The translations under genes and the position numbers were made by a program. From assembly GCF_036014115.1 (NCBI RefSeq), contig NZ_CP107913.1:496001-560000 (forward strand): a stretch of DNA of 64,000 nt, given 5' to 3'. Position 1 is the first letter of the stretch. The number at the start of each line of letters is the position of its first letter. This document shows, in pieces, positions 7,297-15,409 of this stretch. The notes below the pieces were generated by a model, which was not told where the DNA came from, did no database searches, and saw only the letters and a list, made by a program, of their open reading frames with translations. The stretch comes from Streptomyces sp. NBC_00448. GTDB taxonomy: Bacteria; Actinomycetota; Actinomycetes; Streptomycetales; Streptomycetaceae.

Positions 7297-8481
7297 TCAG
7301 GAGGGCCGGCGTCCGCGTCGTCTGGCGAGGGCGTCACGGACCAGGTCGACGATGGCGGCGGTGAGCATCAGACCGGTGAGGAACCCACCCTTGCGGGGTG
7401 CCGGCGGCTCGGCGGCCGGCACCGCGAGATCCCCGGGGCCCGCCGCCGCCCGCAGGCTCGCGGAGGAACCCTCCTGGAGCCGGCCGTGCTGCTGAAGCCA
7501 GTACAGGTACCCGAAGGACGGCACCACCAGCAGGGCGGCCAGTGCGGCGACGGCGAACTCGGCCTGGGCCGCGGCGGTGGGCGCGCTGCCGGCCGCGAGG
7601 GTCAGCGAGGTGGGCAGCAGATAGGGGTACTGCGCCCACCCCCAGCCGCCGACGACGGCCGCCACCGCGATCGCGGCGGTCACCCGCAGCAGCGCGATCC
7701 GGGTGGGCCGGAACAGGACCAGGACCAGGGCCGCGGCCCCCGCGGCGACCGACAGGGCGACGAGGGGGAGCGCGTCGCCGGTCAGCCGGTCGGACACATA
7801 CGTCGCGCTGTGCCGCATCAGGAGCATGTTCACTCCGGCCAGCACGCCGGTCACGACACCGGCGGCCGCCGCCCGGCGGACGAAGTACGTCACCATCCGC
7901 GGGTCCCCGCGGCGGTGGGAGTCGCCGACGAGATAGATGGCGCTGATGTAGGCACACGTGGCAGTGAAGAGGAAGCCGGTGACCAGGGCGGTCGGCGTGG
8001 TCCAGGCGGACGGCAGGTTCCCGGACGGCCGGGCCGGCACCCGGCCGGTGACGACTGCCCCGATCACCGTGCCGAGGAAGAACGGCGTGATCAGGGAGGA
8101 CACCGCGAAGACCGCCCCGGCGAGCTGCCGGAACCGCAGCCGCCGAGCCTCGTGCCGGAAGGCGAACCCGACGCCGCGCAACACGATGCCCATCAGCGAG
8201 ACGAACAGCGGCACGAACAGCGCGGTCATCACGGCGGCGAACGCCTGCGGGAACCCCGTCCAGGTGATGACCAGGCCGAAGATGAGCCAGACGTGGTTGC
8301 CCTCCCACACCGGCGTCAGGGACGCGTCGATGGCCGCGCGGGGGCCGGTCCCGCGCCGGGTGCCGCCGGCCAGGAGATCCCAGATGCCGGCGCCGAAGTC
8401 GGCGCCGGCGAACAGCGCGTACGCCGCGATGACCGCGACCAGCAGGACCCCGACCCCGATCGCTTCGGACGAGGCGGTCAC
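7297..8481 (-). CDS. cydB: Cytochrome bd ubiquinol oxidase subunit II
   Basis: A 394-aa integral membrane protein. I place the start at GTG 8481, which overlaps the cydA stop by 4 bp (GTGA), signalling translational coupling; the reading frame is open further upstream but that part is antiparallel noise within cydA. The N-terminus shows the CydB pattern: an initial helix, ALFAGADFGAGIWDLL, then DASLTPVWEGNHVWLIF, the best conserved part of the family. Around eight to nine hydrophobic segments follow, plus a soluble arginine-rich tail. With CydA it forms the bd-type quinol oxidase that reduces O2 at low oxygen or when cytochrome bcc-aa3 is inhibited. No cydCD genes follow; the next gene is a decayed hydrolase. 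Confidence 0.95.
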   Translation of the reverse strand: MTASSEAIGVGVLLVAVIAAYALFAGADFGAGIWDLLAGGTRRGTGPRAAIDASLTPVWEGNHVWLIFGLVITWTGFPQAFAAVMTALFVPLFVSLMGIVLRGVGFAFRHEARRLRFRQLAGAVFAVSSLITPFFLGTVIGAVVTGRVPARPSGNLPSAWTTPTALVTGFLFTATCAYISAIYLVGDSHRRGDPRMVTYFVRRAAAAGVVTGVLAGVNMLLMRHSATYVSDRLTGDALPLVALSVAAGAAALVLVLFRPTRIALLRVTAAIAVAAVVGGWGWAQYPYLLPTSLTLAAGSAPTAAAQAEFAVAALAALLVVPSFGYLYWLQQHGRLQEGSSASLRAAAGPGDLAVPAAEPPAPRKGGFLTGLMLTAAIVDLVRDALARRRGRRPS

Positions 8482-9878
8482 AGCCGTGCCCTCTCGGGTT
8501 GATCGGTCGGCGGTCCGTAGGGCGTGGCCTCGGCGTCCTCCGCCGCGGGCGGCTCCGTGCGCCAGCGGTGGCCCATCAGCCACGGCACGAAGACGGAGAT
8601 GCCGGTGAGCACCGCGTAGACCGCGAGGATCACCCCCAAGGTGACCGGCACACCGCGCGAGGGGGTCACCGCGTCCTGGGTCAGCAGGACGTTGTAGACG
8701 GTCCACGGCTGGCGGCCGACCTCGGTGACGATCCAGCCGCACTCCATCGCCGCGATCGCGCCGGCGCCGGAGAGCGCCGCCGGCACGAGGAACCAGCGGG
8801 TGAGCAACACCCGGCGGTGGAACCACCACACCCACCCCTGCCAGGCGCCGAGCACCAGCAGCACCGTTCCGATGCCGACCATGGCGTCGAACGCCAGGTG
8901 CAGCAGGTTGGCCAGCGGCGGGCGGTACTCCGGTGGAATGCTGTCCCAGCCCAACACCCGGGTGCTCGGCGAGAAGCCCACCAGGAGGGAGTCCGCCCAG
9001 GGCACGCCGACTCCGAAGTAGACGTGGCCGTTGCTGTAGATGCCGCCGAGCCACTCGGTGACGTAGCGGCCGGTGTGCGGGACCAGCTCCATCGCGGCGA
9101 ACTTCGCCGGCTGGTCGTCGGCGACCGCTCGCGCCGCGATGTCGCCGACCGCGATCTGGAACGGTGCGGCGACGGCGCCGACGGCGAACGGGACCGCGAA
9201 GCCCAGCCGGTGGTAGCGGTCACGGCGGCCGCGCAGCAGGCCCGTCGCGTAGACGCCGGCCACGGTCAGGGCGGTCACCATGTAGGCGGCCAGCAGCATG
9301 TGCGGCACTTCGTAGCCGCTGGCCCGGTTGAACAGCACCGACCAGGGGCGCACGGAGGTGATCTGCCCGTTGTGGAGGGTGAATCCGGCGGGCTGGTTCA
9401 TCCAGGAGTTCGCGGCCACCACCGCCCATGCTCCGAAGATGCCGGCGACCGCGATCGGCACCCCGGTCCACCAGTGCACCCAGGGCGGCAGGCGGGTCCA
9501 GCCGTAGAGGTAGATGCCGATGAAGATGGACTCGACGAAGAAGAAGATCCCCTCGATGCTGAACGGGATGCCGAAGGCTGCGCCGAACCGCCCCATCAGC
9601 CCCGGCCACAGCAGACCGAGCTCGTAGGAGAGCACGGTGCCGGACACCGCGCCCACCGCCCCGAGCACGCCCATGACCTTGGACCAGCGGCGGGCCAGCA
9701 GCAGCGCCACCGGGTCGCCGTGGCGCAGCCCGATCCAGTGCGCGACGAGCACCACCGACGGGAACGCGATGCCGAAACAGGCGAAGATGATGTGGAAACC
9801 GAGCGACGCCCCCATCTGGCTGCGGGCCGGTACCGCGCCGGCCAGCTGGGCCAGCCCGCCGACGGTCACCGTTCCCAC
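8478..9878 (-). CDS. cydA: Cytochrome bd ubiquinol oxidase subunit I (short Q-loop type)
   Basis: A 466-aa multi-pass protein carrying hemes b558, b595 and d. Visible landmarks are the N-terminal axial histidine in SLGFHIIFACFGI, the histidine in YEVPHMLLAAYM, the methionine in AAMECGWIVTEVGRQPW, and GRQPW itself, the hallmark of the family. The region corresponding to the periplasmic Q-loop is short compared with the 522-residue E. coli protein, placing it with the CioA/short-loop group usual in actinobacteria. The C-terminus is an acidic soluble tail. cydB follows with a 4-bp overlap. A small membrane protein gene is divergent at 9960, so the promoter is between 9879 and 9959. Confidence 0.95.
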   Translation of the reverse strand: MGTVTVGGLAQLAGAVPARSQMGASLGFHIIFACFGIAFPSVVLVAHWIGLRHGDPVALLLARRWSKVMGVLGAVGAVSGTVLSYELGLLWPGLMGRFGAAFGIPFSIEGIFFFVESIFIGIYLYGWTRLPPWVHWWTGVPIAVAGIFGAWAVVAANSWMNQPAGFTLHNGQITSVRPWSVLFNRASGYEVPHMLLAAYMVTALTVAGVYATGLLRGRRDRYHRLGFAVPFAVGAVAAPFQIAVGDIAARAVADDQPAKFAAMELVPHTGRYVTEWLGGIYSNGHVYFGVGVPWADSLLVGFSPSTRVLGWDSIPPEYRPPLANLLHLAFDAMVGIGTVLLVLGAWQGWVWWFHRRVLLTRWFLVPAALSGAGAIAAMECGWIVTEVGRQPWTVYNVLLTQDAVTPSRGVPVTLGVILAVYAVLTGISVFVPWLMGHRWRTEPPAAEDAEATPYGPPTDQPERARL

Positions 9879-9959
9879 CCGCAGGCGGGACGTGGCTCGC
9901 GGCCTACGGGCCGGGGGCCCGCTCCACGGACGGCGCGCACATGAGGAGGTGGGGTCCAG

Positions 9960-10118
9960 GTGTTGACGCCCGTGGCGTTCTTCCTGGTTGGTTGCGGCAT
10001 CTCAACCCTTGGTCTCGTCGACGATGATCTCTGGGTGGTCGGTCTCCTGATCGCGTTCATCGGCGCGATCGGCATCCTGGTCCGACTGGCCGACTGGGTC
10101 CGCCCCACACGTGAATAG
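9960..10118 (+). CDS. Small membrane protein, 52 aa, unknown function
   Basis: A GTG-initiated frame (GTG 9960, TAG 10116-10118) encodes M-LTPVAFFLVGCGISTLGLV, then DDDLW and a second hydrophobic stretch VVGLLIAFIGAIGILVRL, ending DWVRPTRE. AGGAGG at 9944-9949 is a strong ribosome-binding site 10 bases ahead. A 7-bp-arm hairpin begins 5 bp after the stop (10123-10140). Two transmembrane helices joined by an acidic turn with positive ends fit a real small membrane protein. It is divergent from cydA with an 81-bp gap, so it may share regulation with the oxidase, but it does not resemble CydX/CbdX, which has one helix. Confidence 0.65.
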   Translation: MLTPVAFFLVGCGISTLGLVDDDLWVVGLLIAFIGAIGILVRLADWVRPTRE

Positions 10119-10122
10119 GCCC

Positions 10123-10140
10123 CCCGCGATGGCTCGCGGG
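10123..10140. terminator. Hairpin terminator after the small membrane protein gene
   Basis: Arms CCCGCGA (10123-10129) and TCGCGGG (10134-10140) with a TGGC loop, 5 bp downstream of the stop at 10118. No U-tract, as is usual for high-GC actinomycete terminators. Confidence 0.5.
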
Positions 10141-10168
10141 CCCGACACGCCCGACCCGATCCGCCGCC

Positions 10169-10410
10169 TCACCCGAAGGGCCGAGTACGGTCCGCGGATT
10201 TCCCGGCGTCCTTGCTGACCACGGACCGCCGGCTTTCGAACACCGCGATGTCGCTCGGGAACCCGACGACGAGTGCTCCACTCCTCGCGAGCCCGAGGTG
10301 GTGGACCCGTGCGGGCGTGGGGTGTTCGTCCAGGCAGGCCCCCGTGCGCAGGTTCCGCAGCCGTACGGACACGTCATCGGCGGCGACAGCGAGGGGGCAA
10401 CCGTCCAGCT
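10169..10410 (-). pseudogene. WD40-repeat protein C-terminal remnant
   Basis: The minus-strand frame ending at TGA 10169 reads VRLRNLRTGACLDEHPTPAR, then VHHLGLARSGALVVGFPSDI and AVFE. This matches the last blade and closing strand of actinomycete WD40 proteins (V-R-x-W-D-L-x-T-G, then G-A-L-V-V-G). Similarity fades upstream of about 10410 and no upstream blades are present, so only the final ~75 residues survive. Confidence 0.5.
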
Positions 10411-10740
10411 CGATGCTGCCGGCGGGGCCGGTGAGGGACCGGCCTCCACCCGCCGGAGGGTCACCACGGCCCTGCCGCCTGCGCAGCTACGGGTGGGTGC
10501 GGCAGGCCGCCGTCCCGGTCACCCGGCCACCGGGCCACCCGCACGGCGAGCGTGCGGATCGGCCGCGTGGCCGGCCTCGGCGGCCGGGGGCGAAGCTCCG
10601 ACCACCGGGCCGGTCCCACAACGTGTGGGAGTCGAAGTACCCTGATCGCCATCCTCCGCCGCACACCGCCGGGCGCGGGAGCCGCTGCCGGTGTGCGAGC
10701 GCGGGAAGAACGACCATGCACGGTCGACGCGGCGGCGCAG

Positions 10741-11100
10741 GTGAACGGAGCGAGCGGTATGGGCGAAGAGGTGGGACCGGCCGAAGACAGGCGGGCGCCC
10801 GGCGTGTTGGAGGGCGAGGTACTCGCGGCCCTGTGGTCGTCCGACGGTCCGGTGGCCGCGGGCGCCGTACGCAGACAGGCGGCCGGCGGACCCGCCCACA
10901 CCACGGTCCTCACCCGCCTGTGCGACTGAGGACTGGTCACCGGCCACCGGCCGGCCCGCTCCTGCGCCTTGTCCCCGGTACGCGACGCGCCGGCCCACAC
11001 GGCAGCGGGCATGCGCGATCTGCCGGCCCGTTCCCGGCCGCTCAGGATCTCGACGGCCTGTTCGGTGCGGCCGGACCCTCCCACCTCTGCGGTCAGCACA
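10741..11100 (+). pseudogene. BlaI/MecI-type repressor pseudogene (in-frame stop)
   Basis: From GTG 10741 the frame reads RRAPGVLEGEVLAALWSSDG, then VAAGAVRRQA, HTTVLTRLCD and TGA (10927-10929). Directly beyond the stop, in the same frame, it continues GLVTGHRPARSCALSPVRDA and AHTAAGMRDL. BlaI-family regulators have L-G-x-L-E-x-x-V-x-x-x-L-W, then T-V-x-T-I-L-T-R-L-x-x-K-G-L-V; the stop sits exactly at the K/R of that motif, so one base change (for example CGA to TGA) inactivated it. Past about 11010 the dimerisation part is also scrambled. No blaR1-like partner remains nearby. Confidence 0.7.
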
Positions 11101-11218
11101 GGAGCTGACCCGCAGTCACCACAGGGGCGGCGACGCAGAATTCACCGCTCCGGTTCCACCGCAGCGGCAGACCCGTGTGGAAGCGGGTGCCGGCACCCCA
11201 CCGCTGGACCCGCTCACC

Positions 11219-12991
11219 ATGAGGCGTGTCCCCCCGATCGGAAGAAGTCACGTGATCACCTGGCAGCCCGCGCGATCCCGCGTTCGACGTGGTCCGAGCG
11301 CGCTCCTGGACCTGGCCGGCCCCCGGCACCCGGTCCTGCTCGCCACGGCCGCTGCCGCCGCGCTGCACCTGCTGTGGGCGCTGCTGCTGGCCAAGGACTC
11401 GGGCGACATGGCGGCGCAGTACGCCTGGACGGACTTCATACGGGCCCATCCCTGGGCGTCGTACGACCTGTCCTGGTACGGCGGCATGCATCCCGCCTCG
11501 TACAGCGTCCTGTCCCCGTACATCATGGCGGTGCTGGGCGTGCGCACGAGCGCGGTCGTCGCGGGCACGCTGTCGACGGCGGTGGCCGCGACGGTACTGG
11601 TGCGCGCCGGTGTGAAGCGGCCGCTGGTGCCGGTGCTGTGGACGGTGTTCGCCCTGTGGTGCGACGCCGTTTCCGGGCGGGTGACCTTCGCGCTGGGCGT
11701 GCTGTTCGGCCTGGTGGCGACCGCGCTGCTGTTCCCCTCCGAACTGGCCGCCCGAGGCCGCTTCTGGCGGCTGACGGCCGCCACCACGATGGGGGCGCTG
11801 GCCACCATGTGCAGCCCGGTGGCCGGGCTGTTCGTGCTGGTGGTCGCGGCGGCGCTGTTCCTGGACAAGCGACGCACGGACGCCTTCGTACTGGCCGCGG
11901 CCCCGCCCCTGGTGGTGGGGACCACCTCGCTGCTGTTCCCCTTCTACGGCGTGCAGCCCTTCGCCTGGTACCTGGCGATCATCCCGCTGGCCGTCTCGGG
12001 CGCGATCTCGCTGGTGGTCCCGAAGTCCTGGCGCTCGGTCCAACTCGGTGCGTCGGTGTACGCGTTGGGCGTCCTGGTCACCTGGGCCATACCGTCACCC
12101 ATCGGCAGCAACGTGGAGCGGCTGGCGCTGCTCTTCGGCGGCACCGTACTGCTGATCGTGGCGATGGGCAGCACCAGGGGGACCCGGCGGTCCATGGCGC
12201 TGTGGCTGGCGTTCGGCGCCGTGGCGACCTGGCAGATCGTCGAGCCGGTCTATGATCAGGTGACGACCCGTGCGCTCCCCGCCACCGTCGAGCACGCGGG
12301 CCCGCTCATCTCCGAACTGCAGAAGATCAGGGCCGACCGCGGGCGAGTCGAGGTGGTACCGATGAGTTCGCACTGGGAGGCTTCCGGTCTGTCGCCCTAC
12401 GTCAACCTGGCCCGCGGCTGGAACCGGCAGGCCGACGAGGAACGCAACCCGCTCTTCTACCACGGCACCCTCACCGCCGACGCCTACCGCGACTGGCTGC
12501 GCCGCTGGAGTGTCGACTACGTCATACTGCCGTCCGGCCAACCGGATTTCGCCGCGGTGACCGAGGCGAAGCTCGTCGCCACCGACCAGCCCTGGCTGCA
12601 CCCGCTGTGGCAGAACGCGGACTGGCAGGTGTACCAGGTGAGCGGGGCCGAGCCGCTGGCCGATCCGCCGGCCGTGGTGGTGAAGGCAGGTCAGGCCGAG
12701 TTGACGGTGACGATGTCCCGGGCCGGTTCGGTGCTGCTGCGCATCCCGTGGTCCCCGGTGCTGGGCGTCGAGGGCGCGCGGGACGACCAGCACGGCTGCG
12801 TGACGTCGGACGGCCCCTGGAGCCGGCTCTACGCGCCGGCCCCCGGCACCTACCGGATCGGCGGCAGCTACCGGCAGATCCGCGGCACGCCGTGCGGCAA
12901 GGAGGAACTCACGGACCTGGCCGACTGGGACGGGCAAGGCTCGGGCGCGGCACACGGACCGGGCGCCGGAGGGGCCACCGGCGGGCGATGA
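11219..12991 (+). CDS. Polytopic membrane protein with large exported C-terminal domain (GT-C/MFS-like, unknown substrate)
   Basis: The ATG at 11219 gives 590 aa; GTG at 11252 is an alternative and ATG 11177 would add a poor leader. After a basic start, the first helix (VLLATAAAAALHLLWALLLA) is followed by an extracytoplasmic loop with AKDSGDMAAQYAWTDFIRAH and SWYGGMHPASYS, reminiscent of the acidic first loop of GT-C glycosyltransferases. About 10-11 helices run to residue 360. The remaining ~230 residues are soluble, ending in a Gly/Ala-rich tail. Databases often label such proteins MFS transporter. A polyprenyl-phosphate-sugar transferase acting at the outer face is my preferred guess, without proof. 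Its 3' end overlaps the convergent BASS gene by 83 bp. Confidence 0.7.
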   Translation: MRRVPPIGRSHVITWQPARSRVRRGPSALLDLAGPRHPVLLATAAAAALHLLWALLLAKDSGDMAAQYAWTDFIRAHPWASYDLSWYGGMHPASYSVLSPYIMAVLGVRTSAVVAGTLSTAVAATVLVRAGVKRPLVPVLWTVFALWCDAVSGRVTFALGVLFGLVATALLFPSELAARGRFWRLTAATTMGALATMCSPVAGLFVLVVAAALFLDKRRTDAFVLAAAPPLVVGTTSLLFPFYGVQPFAWYLAIIPLAVSGAISLVVPKSWRSVQLGASVYALGVLVTWAIPSPIGSNVERLALLFGGTVLLIVAMGSTRGTRRSMALWLAFGAVATWQIVEPVYDQVTTRALPATVEHAGPLISELQKIRADRGRVEVVPMSSHWEASGLSPYVNLARGWNRQADEERNPLFYHGTLTADAYRDWLRRWSVDYVILPSGQPDFAAVTEAKLVATDQPWLHPLWQNADWQVYQVSGAEPLADPPAVVVKAGQAELTVTMSRAGSVLLRIPWSPVLGVEGARDDQHGCVTSDGPWSRLYAPAPGTYRIGGSYRQIRGTPCGKEELTDLADWDGQGSGAAHGPGAGGATGGR

Positions 12992-13970
12992 CGGCACAGA
13001 CGACCAGTTGCAGCTGGTGGAACATCATCAGGGGCAGCACCGTGAGCCCCGCCCGCGATCCGAACAGCACCGCGGCCATCGGGAGGCCGTTCACCAGGCT
13101 CTTCTTCGAGCCGGAGAAGACGATCGCCACGCGGTCCGCCCGGCCGAACCCGAGCAGCGCCGACGCCGCCGCGGTCGCCGCGAGGACCACGGCGAGCAGC
13201 ACGGCTTCGACCGCGAGCAGCGCGGCCAGCCGCGGCACCGTCGCGCGGAACCAGATGCCCCGTGCCATGCCCTGGCTGAAGGCGGTGTAGACGACCAGCA
13301 GCACCGACCCCCGGTCGACGAGGCCGAGCAGCCGCCCGTGCCGGGCGAGGAGCGGCCCGATCCGGCCGTGCAGGGCATGCCCGGCGAGGAACGGCAGCAG
13401 CAACTCCGCGCCGATCACCGCGAAGCGTCCCGCGGGGATCGCGACCGCCGAGCCGAGCAGCGCCGCCGCCAGGAACGGCGTGACGAGCATGCCGAGCAGG
13501 CTTGAATACGTTCCGGCGCAGATCGCCGCCGCCACATTGCCGCGGGCGATCGCGGTGAAGCCGATGGCGGACTGCACGGTGGTGGGCAGCAGGCACAGGA
13601 AGAGCAGGCCGGGATAGAGGTCGGGGGCGATGACGTCCGGCACGAGCACGCGGGCGGCGAGGCCGAGCAGCGGGAAGAGGACGAACGTGCTGCCGGTGAT
13701 GGTGAGGTGCAGCCGCCAGTGCCGCAGCCCGTCGACAGCCGCACGGGAGGACAGCCGGGCGCCGTAGAGGAAGAACAATCCGGCGATGGCAAGGTTCGAG
13801 GCGGTGCCGACCGGCGCCTCGGCGGCGCCCGTCGCCGGGAGGAGCGCGGCGACCCCGACCGTGCCGAACAGCGCGGCGACGTAGGGGTCGATACGGGGCG
13901 GGCGGACCCGCCGGCGGCCGGGCGCGGTGGGCGGGCCGGGCGTTCCCGGTGGTGACGCGGTGCCGTGCAT
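12909..13970 (-). CDS. Bile acid:sodium symporter (BASS/Acr3-like) family transporter
   Basis: A 353-aa protein starting at ATG 13970, with GAGG eight bases ahead. Nine to ten hydrophobic helices are visible. Family signatures include LFFLYGARLSSRAA, LLPTTVQSAIGFTAIARGN (the Q-S-x-x-x-x-T-x-x-A-x-G-N core that lines the ion and substrate site) and FSGSKKSLVNGLPMA near the end. It matches the YfeH-like (SBF-like, DUF4137) branch, which imports organic anions with sodium. It lies 65 bp behind a class III CoA-transferase gene, so the two probably form an operon for uptake and CoA activation of a carboxylic acid. Its 3' end overlaps the convergent gene at 11219-12991. Confidence 0.88.
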   Translation of the reverse strand: MHGTASPPGTPGPPTAPGRRRVRPPRIDPYVAALFGTVGVAALLPATGAAEAPVGTASNLAIAGLFFLYGARLSSRAAVDGLRHWRLHLTITGSTFVLFPLLGLAARVLVPDVIAPDLYPGLLFLCLLPTTVQSAIGFTAIARGNVAAAICAGTYSSLLGMLVTPFLAAALLGSAVAIPAGRFAVIGAELLLPFLAGHALHGRIGPLLARHGRLLGLVDRGSVLLVVYTAFSQGMARGIWFRATVPRLAALLAVEAVLLAVVLAATAAASALLGFGRADRVAIVFSGSKKSLVNGLPMAAVLFGSRAGLTVLPLMMFHQLQLVVCAVIARRWPLRRPVRVPRPSLARPSRPGP

Positions 13971-14035
13971 GGCGGTGACCTCGTGGCTTTCCGGCGGTCG
14001 GCGTGCGGGCCGCTGAGCGGGGTTGCGCGGGTGGC

Positions 14036-15292
14036 TCAGCGGGGTGCGCGGGCGGGGCGCGCGGCGCCCGGCCCGATCGTCACGCGGACGTCGTTGCCGT
14101 TCGCGGTGTCGACCTCGTCGAGTCCGTCGAGCCAGGCGCGAACGGACGAGTCGTGCTGGCCGAGCACCGGTGGCGCGGTGTGCCGGGGGGAACCTTCGGG
14201 GTCGTCGAAGTGCCAGGGCGTTCCCGGCAGTTCGATGGCCCCGAGGGTGGCGTGGTCCACCGTGATGACCAGGCCCTGCTGCCGGGTCTGCTCCCAGTCG
14301 TACACCTCGTCGAGGGTGCGGACGCGGCCGGCCGGCACGCCGGCGGCGTCGAACCTGGCGGTCCACGTGGCGACGGTGCCGTGCGCGAGTACGGCTTCGA
14401 GGTCGGCGGCCAGTTCCGCGTGGTGCAGGACCCGGTCGGCGTTGGCGGCGTAGCGCGGGTCGGCCGGGTCGAGTCCGGTGACGCCTGCGACCGCCTGCCA
14501 GAGCGCTTCGCTGCCGGCCGCGATCTGGATGTCGCCGTCCGCGCACCGGTAGAGGCCGTACGGCGCGATCGCCGGGTGCCGGTTGCCGCTGCCACGCGGC
14601 ACCTCCCCCGCGACGGTCCAGCGCGTTCCCTGGAAGCTGTGGACGCCGACGACCGCGGACAGCAGCGAGGTGCGCACGACCCGTCCCCGTCCGCTCGCGC
14701 GGCGGTCGGCCAGGGCGCCCAGCACTCCGAGTACGCCGTAGGTGCCCGCCATCAGGTCGGCGATCGGCACACCGGCCTTCGTGGGGTGGCCGGGCTCGCC
14801 GGTCAGGCTCATCAGACCTGCCTCGCCCTGCGCGATCTGGTCGTAGCCGGTCCGCCCCGCAGCCGGGCCGTCGTGGCCGAAGCCGCTGATGGACAGGACC
14901 ACCAGTGCCGGGTTCGCCTCCCGCAGCCGGTCGAGGGGAAAGCCGAGCCGGTCGAGCACGCCGGGGCGGAAGTTCTCCACCAGCACGTCGGCACGGCGGA
15001 TCAGCCGGTCGAGCAGATCGCGGCCCTGGGTGGTGGAGAGATCGGCGGTGACCGACTCCTTGTTGCGGTTGCAGGAGAGGAAGTACGTCGACTCCCGGGT
15101 CGGCGCCGGCCCCGCGAACGGCGGGCCCCAGCCTCGGGTCTCGTCGCCCACCCGAGGTTTCTCGACCTTGATCACCCGCGCCCCCAGGTCGCCGAGGAGC
15201 ATGGCCGCGTGCGGCCCGGCCAGCGCGTGCGACAGGTCGACGACCAGGCAGTCGTCGAGTGGTCCGCGACGGGGAGGTGCGGAGAGGCTCAT
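14036..15292 (-). CDS. Family III CoA-transferase (CaiB/BaiF type)
   Basis: A 418-aa enzyme starting at ATG 15292, with GAAGGGA about nine bases upstream. It shows the class III pattern: VVDLSHALAGPHAAMLLGDL (residues about 17-36), ARVIKVEKP, then CNRNKESVTADL, LVENFRPGVLDRLG, and the catalytic aspartate in IADLMAGTYG. These enzymes transfer CoA between a donor thioester and a carboxylate through an aspartyl intermediate. The partner transporter 65 bp downstream suggests a carboxylic acid substrate taken up from outside (bile-acid-, carnitine- or aryl-succinate-like); the actual substrate is not evident. Divergent from the response regulator gene at 15410. Confidence 0.92.
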   Translation of the reverse strand: MSLSAPPRRGPLDDCLVVDLSHALAGPHAAMLLGDLGARVIKVEKPRVGDETRGWGPPFAGPAPTRESTYFLSCNRNKESVTADLSTTQGRDLLDRLIRRADVLVENFRPGVLDRLGFPLDRLREANPALVVLSISGFGHDGPAAGRTGYDQIAQGEAGLMSLTGEPGHPTKAGVPIADLMAGTYGVLGVLGALADRRASGRGRVVRTSLLSAVVGVHSFQGTRWTVAGEVPRGSGNRHPAIAPYGLYRCADGDIQIAAGSEALWQAVAGVTGLDPADPRYAANADRVLHHAELAADLEAVLAHGTVATWTARFDAAGVPAGRVRTLDEVYDWEQTRQQGLVITVDHATLGAIELPGTPWHFDDPEGSPRHTAPPVLGQHDSSVRAWLDGLDEVDTANGNDVRVTIGPGAARPARAPR

Positions 15293-15409
15293 GCCTGCGG
15301 GTCCCTTCTTCGGGTGCGTACACCTGGACGATGGCTGCCGAACCACCGTAGGCACGCCTGTATGAGGGCAACCTCCGCCGAATGCGAAAAATGGTTTACC
15401 TTGCGGCAC

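Noticed and set aside
9960..10118. CydX/CbdX-type oxidase subunit
   Set aside because: It has two helices and is divergently transcribed, whereas CydX-type subunits have one helix and follow cydB.
14003..15409. Upstream extension of the response regulator frame
   Set aside because: The frame is open, but the CoA-transferase occupies the other strand and the receiver domain starts exactly at 15410.
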